DNA from: F23-B02 sp963632825
GTDB taxonomy: Bacteria; Bacillota; Clostridia; Oscillospirales; Oscillospiraceae
DNA: 64,000 nucleotides
Assembly: GCA_963632825.1 (NCBI GenBank)
Contig: CAVGWF010000077.1
Span: 1 to 64,000 of the forward strand
Direction of reading: 5' to 3'
Below are positions 7,992 to 15,824 of this stretch, in pieces (the stretch's first letter is position 1; every line of letters begins with the position of its first letter). Position numbers and translations under genes: made by a program. Below the pieces are notes generated by a model. That model saw only the letters and a list, made by a program, of their open reading frames with translations. It did not search any database and was not told the origin of the DNA.

Positions 7992-8399
7992 ATGAGGGAA
8001 AAGTTTGAGCGTTTCATGATAGGACGCTGCGGCGTTGATCAGTTAAACCGATTTCTGTCAATATTCAGCCTCGTTGTTATGATAGCTGCCGTTATTCTGA
8101 ACGGTACCCGTGCATCGAGAATATTGTGGATAGCCGCGTTTGTTCTGATAATTATCGTATATGCCCGTATGCTTTCCAGAAATCTTTACAGGCGCAGTGT
8201 TGAAAACACCCGGTATCTTAAATTCAAAATGAGTATGGGCAGTAAGCTTGAAATGTTGAAGGTGCGCTGGAAGCAGCGTAAGGAATACAAATTCTTTACC
8301 TGCCCCTCGTGCCATACGACGCTGAGAGTGCCCCGCCACAAGGGCAAGATCAGCATCGTCTGCAAAAAATGCGGTACCTCGTTCAGAGGAAAAACCTGA
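7992..8399 (+). CDS. Membrane protein with C-terminal zinc ribbon
   Basis: 135 residues. Two membrane helices (FLSIFSLVVMIAAVIL and ILWIAAFVLIIIVYARM) precede a basic linker and a zinc ribbon made by CPSC and CKKC, about 18 residues apart, at the C-terminus. The start at 7992 is chosen over an upstream ATG at 7971 because AAGGTG lies eight bases before it. The next gene (DUF5685) begins one base after the stop, and a J-domain gene follows, so the three form one operon. Function unknown. Confidence 0.75.
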   Translation: MREKFERFMIGRCGVDQLNRFLSIFSLVVMIAAVILNGTRASRILWIAAFVLIIIVYARMLSRNLYRRSVENTRYLKFKMSMGSKLEMLKVRWKQRKEYKFFTCPSCHTTLRVPRHKGKISIVCKKCGTSFRGKT

Positions 8400-8400
8400 T

Positions 8401-9222
8401 ATGTTCGGATATGTGACCGCAAATCTCACCCTGCTCAGCCAGGAGCAGCGAGACAGATACAAGGCCTTTTACTGCGGACTGTGCCGAAGCCTCGGTCAGC
8501 GGCACGGTCTGTCCGCGCGCTTTACGCTGACATATGATATGACCTTCCTTGTCATGTTTCTGACCTCGCTGTACGAGCCGTATCTGCTCAGCGGTCAGGA
8601 GCCGTGTCCTGGGCACCCGCTTTCGGAGCGGCGGTTCCTCCAGTCGGATATAAGCGACTATGCCGCTGACATGAATGTTGCGCTGGCGTATCTCAACTGC
8701 ATGGACGACTGGCATGACGAGATAAATGCGGCGGCACTGCTTTCGGCTCAGGTGCTCAGGAGTGAATATATCAGGGTGTGTGCCGCTTATCCGAGACAGT
8801 GCGGCGTTATCGGCGAGTGCATGGCACGGCTCAAAAAGATAGAGGATGAGCGCATCCTGTCGCCGGATGCGGCATCGGAGGCCTTCGGCGATCTCATGGC
8901 AGAGCTTTTCGTTATGAAAAAGGATCACTGGGAGAGCGATCTTCGCACCTTCGGGCGTGCGCTCGGTCAGTTTGTGTATGTCATGGACGCGTGCATAGAC
9001 CTCAAATCCGACAAGAGATATTACAAGTATAACCCCTTCGTTTACCTGTACGGCAGGCTCGATGAGCAGCAGCGATTCCGGGACATTCTCGAGCTTCTGC
9101 TCGCCGACTGCGTGAGGAGCTTTGACAGACTCCCGATAGTGCAGGATGCGGATATAATAAAAAATATACTGTGCAGCGGCGTTTGGGCAAAGTTTGAGCA
9201 GCACTACGCCGCCGGACATTGA
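8401..9222 (+). CDS. DUF5685 family protein
   Basis: 273 residues. The start MFGYVTANLTLLSQEQRDRY and CGLCRSLG (about 27-34) are characteristic of DUF5685; the body is helical with a DxxxD-like CMDDWHDE (about 100) and a late MDACIDLKSD (about 198) that resemble acidic metal-binding motifs of all-helical prenyltransferase-like folds. No enzymatic role is established to my knowledge. It sits between a zinc-ribbon membrane protein and a J-domain protein in a tight operon, which suggests a membrane-associated assembly or folding task. Confidence 0.8.
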   Translation: MFGYVTANLTLLSQEQRDRYKAFYCGLCRSLGQRHGLSARFTLTYDMTFLVMFLTSLYEPYLLSGQEPCPGHPLSERRFLQSDISDYAADMNVALAYLNCMDDWHDEINAAALLSAQVLRSEYIRVCAAYPRQCGVIGECMARLKKIEDERILSPDAASEAFGDLMAELFVMKKDHWESDLRTFGRALGQFVYVMDACIDLKSDKRYYKYNPFVYLYGRLDEQQRFRDILELLLADCVRSFDRLPIVQDADIIKNILCSGVWAKFEQHYAAGH

Positions 9223-9239
9223 GTAAGGAGCAGTACCGA

Positions 9240-9839
9240 ATGGCACGGGACCCCTATGAAGTGCTCGGCGTTTCGCGCAATGCGACCGACGAGGAAATAA
9301 AAAAGGCATACAGAGAGCTCGCAAAGAAATATCATCCAGACCGCAACCCCGGCGATGAGGAAGCGGCACGGAAAATGAACGAGATAAACGCTGCCTACGA
9401 TCAGATAAAAAGCGGTGATGCCAACCGCAGTGACTACGGCGGCTTTGGAGGTTTCGGCGGCACATATGAGCAGCCGCAGGAGCGTCCCGAATGCCGTGCG
9501 GCGGTAAACTACATACGAAACGGCAGGTATACCGAGGCGCTCACCGCGCTTTCGCAGGTGCCCCTGTCCGAGCGCGACGGGCGCTGGTACTATCTCAGTT
9601 CGATCGCAAATATGCGGCTCGGCAAGAGGATAGAGGCGATGGAGGACGCTAAGCGCGCAGTCGAGATCGACCCCGACAATCCGATGTACCGCCAGCTCCT
9701 CAACAGGCTTGAAGGCAACGGGCAGTATTATCAGCAGTACAGCGGCAATTATAACAACTCCTGCTGCGTTTGCGATGATTGCTGCACAACATATCTCTGC
9801 TGCTCATGCCTTACCCCATGGGGCGGCATGTGCTGCTGA
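9240..9839 (+). CDS. J-domain (DnaJ-like) protein with TPR and cysteine-rich tail
   Basis: 199 residues. Residues 3-65 form a J domain with DPYEVLGV and the HPD motif in KKYHPDRNPG, so it should stimulate DnaK. A Gly-Phe stretch (GGFGGFGG) is followed by a TPR-like helical pair (about 92-150). The last 35 residues hold 11 cysteines in clusters such as CCVCDDCC and CCSC, an unusual tail that could bind metal. The classic DnaJ zinc-finger and substrate domains are absent. The ATG at 9240 has AAGGAG nine bases upstream; an in-frame TTG at 9219 overlaps the previous stop and is less likely. Confidence 0.88.
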   Translation: MARDPYEVLGVSRNATDEEIKKAYRELAKKYHPDRNPGDEEAARKMNEINAAYDQIKSGDANRSDYGGFGGFGGTYEQPQERPECRAAVNYIRNGRYTEALTALSQVPLSERDGRWYYLSSIANMRLGKRIEAMEDAKRAVEIDPDNPMYRQLLNRLEGNGQYYQQYSGNYNNSCCVCDDCCTTYLCCSCLTPWGGMCC

Positions 9840-9840
9840 A

Positions 9841-9869
9841 AAAATCTGAGGCAACTTGCCTCAGATTTT
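9841..9869. terminator. Bidirectional terminator
   Basis: AAAATCTGAGGCA (9841-9853) pairs perfectly with TGCCTCAGATTTT (9857-9869) over a 3-base loop; A and T runs flank it, so it can serve the J-domain operon and the converging P-loop gene. Confidence 0.9.
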
Positions 9870-9879
9870 TAATTCTATA

Positions 9880-10929
9880 CTATTCAAAAAGCTTTTCTAT
9901 TATTTCGTCGGCATGTGCGTTTAGCGACGCAAAATCCACATGGGGGTTATAAACACTCTCGAGCTCATCATGATACCGCTTTGCGCGGGTAAGCCACTGC
10001 TGTGCTGCGGCGAGCAGCTCGCGATCGTGCTTTTTCATCAGCCTGTGCTCATGCCGCATTTGCTTTGATGCTCCCCGCGCCGCAATGTCATCGAGCCTCA
10101 CTCTGCGGTAAGCTGCGGAGGCATCCGCAGCCGATGCCCTCACAAATGCGGCGGAGCACCCGGCGGCAAGAACCGCGTCAAGCCTGTCGGGACACAGCGG
10201 CGACGGGCATACCAGCACATCAACACCGAGAGAAACCGCCTGCTCAAGCACCTGCCTGAGATACGCCTGCTCAAGTCCGCAGCGGTCGTCGATGCAGTAT
10301 ACTCGTTTACATAACTTTTCTATGCTCTCATTGAGCACAAGCTCGCCCCGGCAGCTTATGCATCTTATGAATCTATGCCTTACGCTGCCGGTTCTTCCGC
10401 TGAGATTCCTTCTGCCGAACTCCCTATTGGCAGCACTTTTGGCGCGAAGCCTTGTTTTTTCAAGCATTTCGGTGCTTATAAGCCCCGGTATATCCGCCGT
10501 TTCGAGACTTGCGGCGGCGGCGAGGTACGCATAGGCGACCTTATACATCTTATGATACCGCTTTGTGCAGGCTTCGATACGCGCATCATATATGCGCTCG
10601 CAAAATTCGCCTAGGTTTACATAACTCGAATTATACGCAAACTCCGACGGCTCGGCGGCGTGCGGTGCCGTAGCATCCATAAAGCCTACCCTGAGCCGTG
10701 GTATGTACACCGCGTCAAGCGATGCAGGATCGCCGGAGCACAGGATAGATTCGGTGTCATATCCCCTTTCCGCGGCGGCTGCGGCGACCTTACGCATGAA
10801 GCCCGATTTGCCCCCGCCCGGTCCGGCTTTTATCAGATACAGGTAATCGTTTTTGCCGCGGCAGAACTCATCATAAAGCGAGTAAAATCCGGTGCCTGAA
10901 TTTGCACCGAGAAAGAAATCGACATTCAA
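9880..10929 (-). CDS. P-loop ATPase of the PRK06851 type, second P-loop degenerate
   Basis: 349 residues. The N-terminal FFLGANSGTGFYSLYDEF and Walker A AGPGGGKS (35-42) match the tandem-P-loop family I know as PRK06851. In that family the second half carries its own Walker A; here the corresponding place (about 213-221, IDDRCGLEQ) has lost glycines and lysine, while the following helix and VLVCPSPLCPDRLDAVL remain recognisable. So one active and one dead nucleotide site is the likely state. The start is TTG at 10929, with GGAGG nine bases upstream. Monocistronic; role unknown. Confidence 0.7.
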   Translation of the reverse strand: MNVDFFLGANSGTGFYSLYDEFCRGKNDYLYLIKAGPGGGKSGFMRKVAAAAAERGYDTESILCSGDPASLDAVYIPRLRVGFMDATAPHAAEPSEFAYNSSYVNLGEFCERIYDARIEACTKRYHKMYKVAYAYLAAAASLETADIPGLISTEMLEKTRLRAKSAANREFGRRNLSGRTGSVRHRFIRCISCRGELVLNESIEKLCKRVYCIDDRCGLEQAYLRQVLEQAVSLGVDVLVCPSPLCPDRLDAVLAAGCSAAFVRASAADASAAYRRVRLDDIAARGASKQMRHEHRLMKKHDRELLAAAQQWLTRAKRYHDELESVYNPHVDFASLNAHADEIIEKLFE

Positions 10930-10961
10930 TTTGCCTCACCTCCGTGCATTTTATGCGGCAA

Positions 10962-10990
10962 TTGACATCGTGGTGAATAGATGATAGACT
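10962..10990 (+). promoter_or_regulatory. Promoter of the HAD phosphatase gene
   Basis: TTGACA (10962-10967) and TAGACT (10985-10990) at 17 bases, 33 bases before the ATG at 11023. Confidence 0.75.
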
Positions 10991-11022
10991 AAATCGTCAT
11001 CTGATTTTTTTGAGGTTGTAAT

Positions 11023-11664
11023 ATGAAACAATACATTCTGTTTGACTTTGACGGTACGGTATTCGATTCGGCAGAGGGCATAACCAAATGCGTCCAGTAC
11101 GCATTGGGCAAGATGGGAATAGCCGCCGAAACGAGCGAGCTTATGTGCTTTGCCGGTCCCCCTCTGGACGAGATGTTCTCCCTGCGCTACGGCATGAGCA
11201 AGACCGACGCGCACAGAGCCGTCGAGCTTTACCGCGAGCGGTACACGCCGATCGGCTGGGAGGAGTGCGCACCCTTTGCGGGAATGCATGAGCTCATGCT
11301 CCGGCTGCACGAAAAGGGTTCAAAGCTTGCGATCGCCACGAGTAAGCCCCGTCATTTTGCCGAAAGGATACTTGAAAAGTACGATATGTGCGGCTGCTTC
11401 GACCTCGTCTGCGGCTCCGAGCTTGACGGAACGCGCGGGCAGAAATGGGAGGTCATCGAGTATGCGCTGAGCAGCTTCGGCATATCCCCCGACGAGGCGA
11501 TAATGGTAGGTGACCGCAAATACGATGTTATCGGTGCAAAAAAATGCGGTGTCGAATGTGTAGGTGTGCGCTTCGGCTATGCCGAGCCCGGCGAGCTTGA
11601 GGCCGAGGGCGCGGTATATGTCGCCGAAAACGCAGACGATCTGTTTAATTACCTAATAAAATGA
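11023..11664 (+). CDS. HAD hydrolase, phosphoglycolate phosphatase-like
   Basis: 213 residues, HAD subfamily IA. Motif I is FDFDGTVFD (residues 7-15, nucleophile Asp8), motif II IATSKP (about 104), motif III Lys and motif IV GDRKYDVIGA (about 163). The cap is the four-helix C1 type of Gph/PpaX enzymes. It dephosphorylates a small metabolite; phosphoglycolate, pyrophosphate or a nucleotide are all possible. GAGGTTG precedes the ATG. Monocistronic, between a strong promoter and a terminator. Confidence 0.85.
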   Translation: MKQYILFDFDGTVFDSAEGITKCVQYALGKMGIAAETSELMCFAGPPLDEMFSLRYGMSKTDAHRAVELYRERYTPIGWEECAPFAGMHELMLRLHEKGSKLAIATSKPRHFAERILEKYDMCGCFDLVCGSELDGTRGQKWEVIEYALSSFGISPDEAIMVGDRKYDVIGAKKCGVECVGVRFGYAEPGELEAEGAVYVAENADDLFNYLIK

Positions 11665-11668
11665 AATA

Positions 11669-11700
11669 CGACCGGCAGCTAAGCTCTGCCGGTCGTTTAT
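11669..11700. terminator. Bidirectional terminator
   Basis: CGACCGGCAG (11669-11678) and CTGCCGGTCG (11686-11695) form a 10-bp stem, loop seven bases, followed by a T-rich tail. Confidence 0.85.
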
Positions 11701-11705
11701 TCTTT

Positions 11706-12206
11706 TTACTCTATCGGAAGCTGTATGACCTCGATATCCTTTTTAGCCGCATACCTTAGTGTGTTCAATGTGCCGCCGCTCATGCCGTCGTAGCAGGCAA
11801 TGAGCACATCTGAGTTATCCACCATGAAGCGGTTTCGATTGAACATGCACGACGGAGTGTACTGCTTTGACAAAACCGTTATCTCGTCGCAGCTTTGCAG
11901 TATCCGCTCGTACCGGCGCCGATCCTGTATGCGCCACGCATCGGCCTGTCCGTGGTAGGGCACCGCCGCCTGAAGCGTTACATCGCTGTGCATATTTTTA
12001 AGCTTAAGCACCGTTTCGGCGCAGTATGTGTCACAGCCGAGCGCCATTCCGCATATGAAATGCGTTATTCCCGAATCATAAACCGCACTGATAACGGCGA
12101 ACAGACGCTGCTTAAATTCAACGCACCTCGGATCCGATTCGTCGTATCCCCAGGGAAGCTTTGCCGGTCTGTGTCCGGTGAAGCAGCAGCTTTTTACGCG
12201 TTCCAT
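11706..12206 (-). CDS. SLOG-family protein (DUF1273/YpsA-like)
   Basis: 166 residues. CCFTGHRPAKLPWGYDESD at the N-terminus, then ICGMALGCDTYCAE (about 52-65) and a late GGTLNTLRYA are the signature blocks of the SLOG Rossmann-like family that includes Bacillus YpsA. These proteins are thought to bind nucleotide-like ligands; YpsA affects cell division in Bacillus. Start ATG at 12206 has GAGGG nine bases upstream; the GTG just before it is an alternative. Stand-alone gene, divergent from the FMN-riboswitch transcript. Confidence 0.82.
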   Translation of the reverse strand: MERVKSCCFTGHRPAKLPWGYDESDPRCVEFKQRLFAVISAVYDSGITHFICGMALGCDTYCAETVLKLKNMHSDVTLQAAVPYHGQADAWRIQDRRRYERILQSCDEITVLSKQYTPSCMFNRNRFMVDNSDVLIACYDGMSGGTLNTLRYAAKKDIEVIQLPIE

Positions 12207-12260
12207 CACGCATCACCCTCTGCCATTATACGGCGCCTCGGCTAAAATGTCAAAAGGCTA

Positions 12261-12288
12261 TTGACATTCTTTCCTGCATGGCTATAAT
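12261..12288 (+). promoter_or_regulatory. Promoter of the FMN riboswitch-ribU transcript
   Basis: Consensus TTGACA (12261-12266) and TATAAT (12283-12288) with a 16-base spacer; RNA should begin near 12295. Confidence 0.9.
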
Positions 12289-12358
12289 GTAGGCATAAGC
12301 ATAATGGAATGCCGGCGTATTTCGGATGCTCCCCTTATGCTTAACCGAATAGCTGAAT

Positions 12359-12465
12359 ATCTTCAGGGCAGGGAGTGTTTCCCGACCGGCGGTAAAGTCC
12401 GCGAGCCGATTGGCATGAACCGGTGTGATTCCGGTACCGACAGTATAGTCTGGATGAAAGAAGAT
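12359..12465 (+). promoter_or_regulatory. FMN riboswitch (RFN element)
   Basis: The aptamer shows the RFN landmarks in order: ATCTTC (P1 5' strand, 12359-12364), GGGCAGGG, CCCGACCGGCGGTAA, the GTGATTCCGG arm, CCGACAGTATAGTCTGGATG and closing GAAGAT (12460-12465). P1 is six perfect pairs. FMN binding should favour the terminator at 12485 and shut off the riboflavin importer gene. A further 8-bp hairpin (AAGCATAA 12297-12304 with TTATGCTT 12335-12342) precedes the aptamer. Confidence 0.95.
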
Positions 12466-12484
12466 GGGCGTATGATTTTTTGCG

Positions 12485-12518
12485 TCACCTGAGAGATATT
12501 TCTTTCGGGTGATTTTTT
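12485..12518 (+). terminator. ribU: Riboswitch expression-platform terminator
   Basis: Bases 12485-12496 pair with 12501-12512 (12 bp including two G-U pairs, 4-base loop) and run into six T residues. It lies between the FMN aptamer and the ribU ribosome site (GGAGG, 12524-12528), as expected for transcriptional attenuation. Confidence 0.9.
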
Positions 12519-12536
12519 CTTTCGGAGGTAAAAAAC

Positions 12537-13289
12537 ATGAAAAACCTTATCCCGCAGATAGGTGAAAACCTTTCGTTCGTGCTCGAATGCCTCGGCATAT
12601 TTGCCGGACTGTTCGTGCTCGCACTGCTGTTCGAGCGCCTCGTCATGAAAAACCGCAAAAAGCTCGGGAGCACGCATTTTCTCTCGTACACCGCCATATT
12701 CTCGGCAATGGCAGGCCTCCTCATGTTCATTGAAATCCCGCTGTTCTTCGCACCGAGCTTTTACGAGATCGACCTCAGCGAGATCCCCATCATGATCTGC
12801 ACATTTTATCTCGGACCGGTCGCGGGCGTTGTCGCGGAGCTTCTGAAAATACTCGTAAAGCTCGTATTCAAGGGCACGACGACCGCTTTCGTCGGCGATT
12901 TTGCAAACTTCGTCGTCGGCTGCTCGTTCGTGCTGCCTGCCTCGTGCATCTATCATGCAAACAAGAGCAAGAAGGGCGCACTCATCGGAATGGCAGCCGG
13001 CACTCTCGTTATGACCGTGTTCGGCAGCCTGTTTAACGCCGTTTACCTGCTGCCCACATTTGCCGAGCTCTTCGGCATGCCGCTGGAGGCCATTATTGCA
13101 ATGGGCAGTGATATAAACTCCGCAATAAACAGCGTCTCAACGCTCGTGCTGTTCTGCGTTGTTCCGTTTAACCTGCTCAAGGGCATTATCGTGACTGCGC
13201 TCACCATGCTGCTTTACAAGCGCATCTCTCCCCTGCTGCACAAGGGAGACCGCAGGCTCGTTGAGAAAAAGGCTAAAAAGGATCTCTGA
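12537..13289 (+). CDS. ribU: ECF transporter S component for riboflavin, RibU
   Basis: 250 residues, about six membrane helices. The blocks FIEIPLFFAPSFYEIDLSEI and ICTFYLGPVAGVVAELLK (about 62-108) followed by KGTTTAFVGDFANF match riboflavin-binding S components. RibU binds riboflavin and imports it with the shared ECF module (EcfA/A'/T), which is not in this window. The FMN riboswitch directly upstream gives strong independent support. N-terminal extension (about 40 residues with an extra helix) is slightly longer than typical. Its last 17 bases overlap the 3' end of the converging flippase gene. Confidence 0.93.
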   Translation: MKNLIPQIGENLSFVLECLGIFAGLFVLALLFERLVMKNRKKLGSTHFLSYTAIFSAMAGLLMFIEIPLFFAPSFYEIDLSEIPIMICTFYLGPVAGVVAELLKILVKLVFKGTTTAFVGDFANFVVGCSFVLPASCIYHANKSKKGALIGMAAGTLVMTVFGSLFNAVYLLPTFAELFGMPLEAIIAMGSDINSAINSVSTLVLFCVVPFNLLKGIIVTALTMLLYKRISPLLHKGDRRLVEKKAKKDL

Positions 13290-14595
13290 GCCGGACTATC
13301 CTCAGCAGCCGCTTCATGCTCAGGGCAAAGTTCAGACATTCGTTAAAGTAGATAATGCAGATATACCCCGTAAGCGCATATGCCGGAAGCAGCCTCCATA
13401 CGAGCAGCACTCCGAGCAGCGCATCGAGGATGTTTATCCCCATGTTCCAGAGCTGCTGACCGAGTCCCTTGAGGCAGCCGTCGCACAGCATATCCGTGTA
13501 CATTATCGGGATAAGCGGTGCAAGCAGTCTTAAAAAGTGACCGGCATCCGGCGATGAGTATATCAGGATGCCCAAACGCTCGGCAAAAATGAATATCACA
13601 AGGGCGACGGCGAGAGAATAGCCGGCGCCCTTTTTCAGAAGGCTCTTAACGGTTTTGGCTATCTCCTCGTGTCTGCCCTGCACCTGAGCCTCGGTGAGCT
13701 CGGGTATTATGAGCTCGGCGAGCGCTATAAGAAAGCACGCAGGAAACGATATTATCGGCATTACCATGCCCTGTATCGTTCCGTAGCCGGACAGCGCCCT
13801 GTCCGCCGAAAAGCCCGCCGATCGGAGTCCGCGCGGCACCAGCAGATGCTCAAGCGTTGAAAGCGCAGAGCGCGCATACGCCGAAAACGCAAGCGGGAGC
13901 GCTATCCTGAGCATACGTGACGTAAGCCCCAACGGAGGACGACCCACGGTCGAGTGCCGCCCGCGGTCCGTCAGATAGAACAGGAGCATTGCCGCAAGCG
14001 ATATCGCATCGCCGCACACCGTTCCGAGCATGACTGCCGAGCAGTTTTTCTCAATATCTCCCGCGGGTGAGTGCTCCAAAAACACCGCAACGAGAGCGAT
14101 GGTGACTATCTGCTCGAAAAAATGCACGAGCGTCGGCTTCCACACCCTGCCGCAGGCGGTGAAATACCCCGATATCGCCGAGCATACAGATACCATCGGC
14201 ATGGCGTAAGCCATTATCCGCAGGGCTCTTACGGTGCGTGCGTCGCCTATCCACAGAAAGCCTATCATCTCCGCGCAGCAGCTCAGCAGCAGAAACGCCG
14301 CCGTTCCGAACAGAAGGCTGTATATAAAGCAGCGCCTCATCGCGCCGCTTATGCCCCAGCCGCGCTCGCATCCGATCTCCTCCGACACGAGCCGGGTTGC
14401 CGCAAATCTCACCCCCGACACGGCAAAGGTAGTGCACAGAAACGACACCGAGATGACGAGCTGGTAAAGCCCTATGCCCGCCGAGCCTATGCGTCCGGCA
14501 AGCCATACCTGAAACGCCATTGAGATAAGGCTCATAAGCAGCGAGGAGCCCGTCAGAAGCGCGGTATTCAATATCAATCGTTTTCTTCTTATCAT
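13273..14595 (-). CDS. SpoVB/MurJ-like polysaccharide flippase
   Basis: 440 residues, about 12 to 14 hydrophobic segments and no soluble domain: the architecture of MOP-superfamily lipid-linked sugar flippases. The N-terminus (LNTALLTGSSLLMSLISMAF, then GSAGIGLYQL near 35-45) is typical of SpoVB-type proteins of sporulating Firmicutes. It probably flips lipid-linked peptidoglycan or polysaccharide precursors. No clear Shine-Dalgarno precedes the ATG at 14595, and a -10-like TATGAT overlaps it, so the start or the mode of initiation is uncertain. It converges on ribU with a 17-base overlap. Confidence 0.82.
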   Translation of the reverse strand: MIRRKRLILNTALLTGSSLLMSLISMAFQVWLAGRIGSAGIGLYQLVISVSFLCTTFAVSGVRFAATRLVSEEIGCERGWGISGAMRRCFIYSLLFGTAAFLLLSCCAEMIGFLWIGDARTVRALRIMAYAMPMVSVCSAISGYFTACGRVWKPTLVHFFEQIVTIALVAVFLEHSPAGDIEKNCSAVMLGTVCGDAISLAAMLLFYLTDRGRHSTVGRPPLGLTSRMLRIALPLAFSAYARSALSTLEHLLVPRGLRSAGFSADRALSGYGTIQGMVMPIISFPACFLIALAELIIPELTEAQVQGRHEEIAKTVKSLLKKGAGYSLAVALVIFIFAERLGILIYSSPDAGHFLRLLAPLIPIMYTDMLCDGCLKGLGQQLWNMGINILDALLGVLLVWRLLPAYALTGYICIIYFNECLNFALSMKRLLRIVRLRDPF

Positions 14596-14631
14596 ACTAA
14601 AAATGTATGCTCAACCAACAAAATATATATG

Positions 14632-14660
14632 TTGAATTTTTCACAAAGTCGGAGTATAAT
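14632..14660 (+). promoter_or_regulatory. Promoter of the cytidylate-kinase-like gene
   Basis: TTGAAT (14632-14637) and TATAAT (14655-14660), spacer 17, 37 bases before the ATG. Confidence 0.8.
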
Positions 14661-14696
14661 GCGAGTATAAAAAGAAATTGAATTGGAGGGGTCATT

Positions 14697-15293
14697 ATGA
14701 TAATCACGATCGGAAGACAGCACGGTTCAAGCGGCAGAGAGATCGCAAGGCTCCTTGCAAAGGAGCTTGGCATCAAGTGCTACGACAAGGAGATAGTTGA
14801 CGAGGCGGCAAAGCACTCCGATTTCAGCCGTGAGCTCATCAATGCTTACGATGAGAAGCGTATGTCCGCTTTTCTGCTCCATGCCGGCGGCTACGGGCTC
14901 AATGAGAATTTCCGTCTCAATATGGAGGTCGTTTCCGCCCAGTTCGATGCTATCCGCGACATCGCTCAGAAGGAGGACTGCATATTCGTCGGTCGCTGCG
15001 CCGACTATGTTCTCAATGACAGAGACGATGTTGTCAGCATCTTCATTCTCGGCGACATGGACGCAAGGCTCAAGTGCCTTGAGGAGCGTCAGGGACTTGA
15101 TGAGGCTGCGGCACGCAAGAAGATCAAGGAGGTCGATAAGGACCGCTCGAGCTTCTATAAGTACTACAGCGATCAGGTTTGGGGCGATGCCCGCAACTAC
15201 GATCTGTGCATCAACAGCTCTAAGCTCGGCGTTGAAGGCACTGTGGCAGCCATCATGGGCTACCTTAAGGCAAGAGGCGTCACCAAAAGATAA
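14697..15293 (+). CDS. Cytidylate kinase-like family protein
   Basis: 198 residues. N-terminal ITIGRQHGSSGREIARLLAK is the modified P-loop of the cytidylate-kinase-like family (Gly-rich but with GSSGRE in place of GSGKS), followed by CYDKEIVDEAAK and a IFVGRCADYVL block (about 97-107) and a KEVDKDRSSFYKYY lid (about 140-155). Despite its name the family's substrate is generally unassigned. GGAGGG lies six bases before the ATG. Single gene between a strong promoter and terminator. Confidence 0.88.
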   Translation: MIITIGRQHGSSGREIARLLAKELGIKCYDKEIVDEAAKHSDFSRELINAYDEKRMSAFLLHAGGYGLNENFRLNMEVVSAQFDAIRDIAQKEDCIFVGRCADYVLNDRDDVVSIFILGDMDARLKCLEERQGLDEAAARKKIKEVDKDRSSFYKYYSDQVWGDARNYDLCINSSKLGVEGTVAAIMGYLKARGVTKR

Positions 15294-15313
15294 AACTCAT
15301 CCCACAAAATACG

Positions 15314-15340
15314 AAAAACCGCCCCACGGGGCGGTTTTTT
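15314..15340. terminator. Bidirectional terminator
   Basis: AAAAACCGCCCC and GGGGCGGTTTTT form a near-perfect palindrome (15314-15339) between convergent genes. Confidence 0.9.
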
Positions 15341-15357
15341 CATATTCTGTTTCTATC

Positions 15358-15804
15358 TCACGGCAGCGAAACATAAGCGATAAATTCGGAAAACTCACCA
15401 TCCGCGCCGTAAAAGACCACAAAGTCGCAGCGCAGCAAGTTATCCTCAATGTAGTAAGAGCCGAAGTTTCCGTCATCATCCTCGACAATTATGCGGTAAG
15501 ACCAGCCGGAGGTCTCGATGGGTAAAAGTCCGACTATTCTTTTCGCTCTGAAGCCGTTAAGCTTTTCAAGCGCCCATGTGAACTCGGCGTCTTTAAATTC
15601 ATAAACTTCGCCGTTGCTTCCGTTCTGCACGGCAATGCTCGTTATCTTTTCCGGATCGAGGGAAAACACCTGCTTCTCGGCGCTGGCAAAGGAATCATCC
15701 ATCTTCGCCGACATTTTGCTGGTCAAAACAAGAGAGGATATCCAATACGCGGCGATCAAAGCAATAATGACCGCTAGGAATATCACGAGTTTTTTGTGCT
15801 TCAT
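15358..15804 (-). CDS. Membrane-anchored hypothetical protein
   Basis: 148 residues. A basic N-terminus (MKHKK) and one hydrophobic segment (LVIFLAVIIALIAAYWISS) form a signal anchor; the outer domain of about 115 residues is beta-rich, with no cysteines or recognisable motif. GGAGGG is six bases before the ATG. It lies 20 bases downstream of a secreted protease-like gene on the same strand and may be co-transcribed with it. Confidence 0.6.
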   Translation of the reverse strand: MKHKKLVIFLAVIIALIAAYWISSLVLTSKMSAKMDDSFASAEKQVFSLDPEKITSIAVQNGSNGEVYEFKDAEFTWALEKLNGFRAKRIVGLLPIETSGWSYRIIVEDDDGNFGSYYIEDNLLRCDFVVFYGADGEFSEFIAYVSLP

Positions 15805-15824
15805 AATTTCCCTCCATTCAATAT

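Noticed and set aside
8383..9465. A 360-codon frame on the minus strand across the DUF5685 and J-domain genes
   Set aside because: Its translation is rich in Arg, His and Cys with no motif, and the opposite strand carries two recognisable, well-spaced genes.
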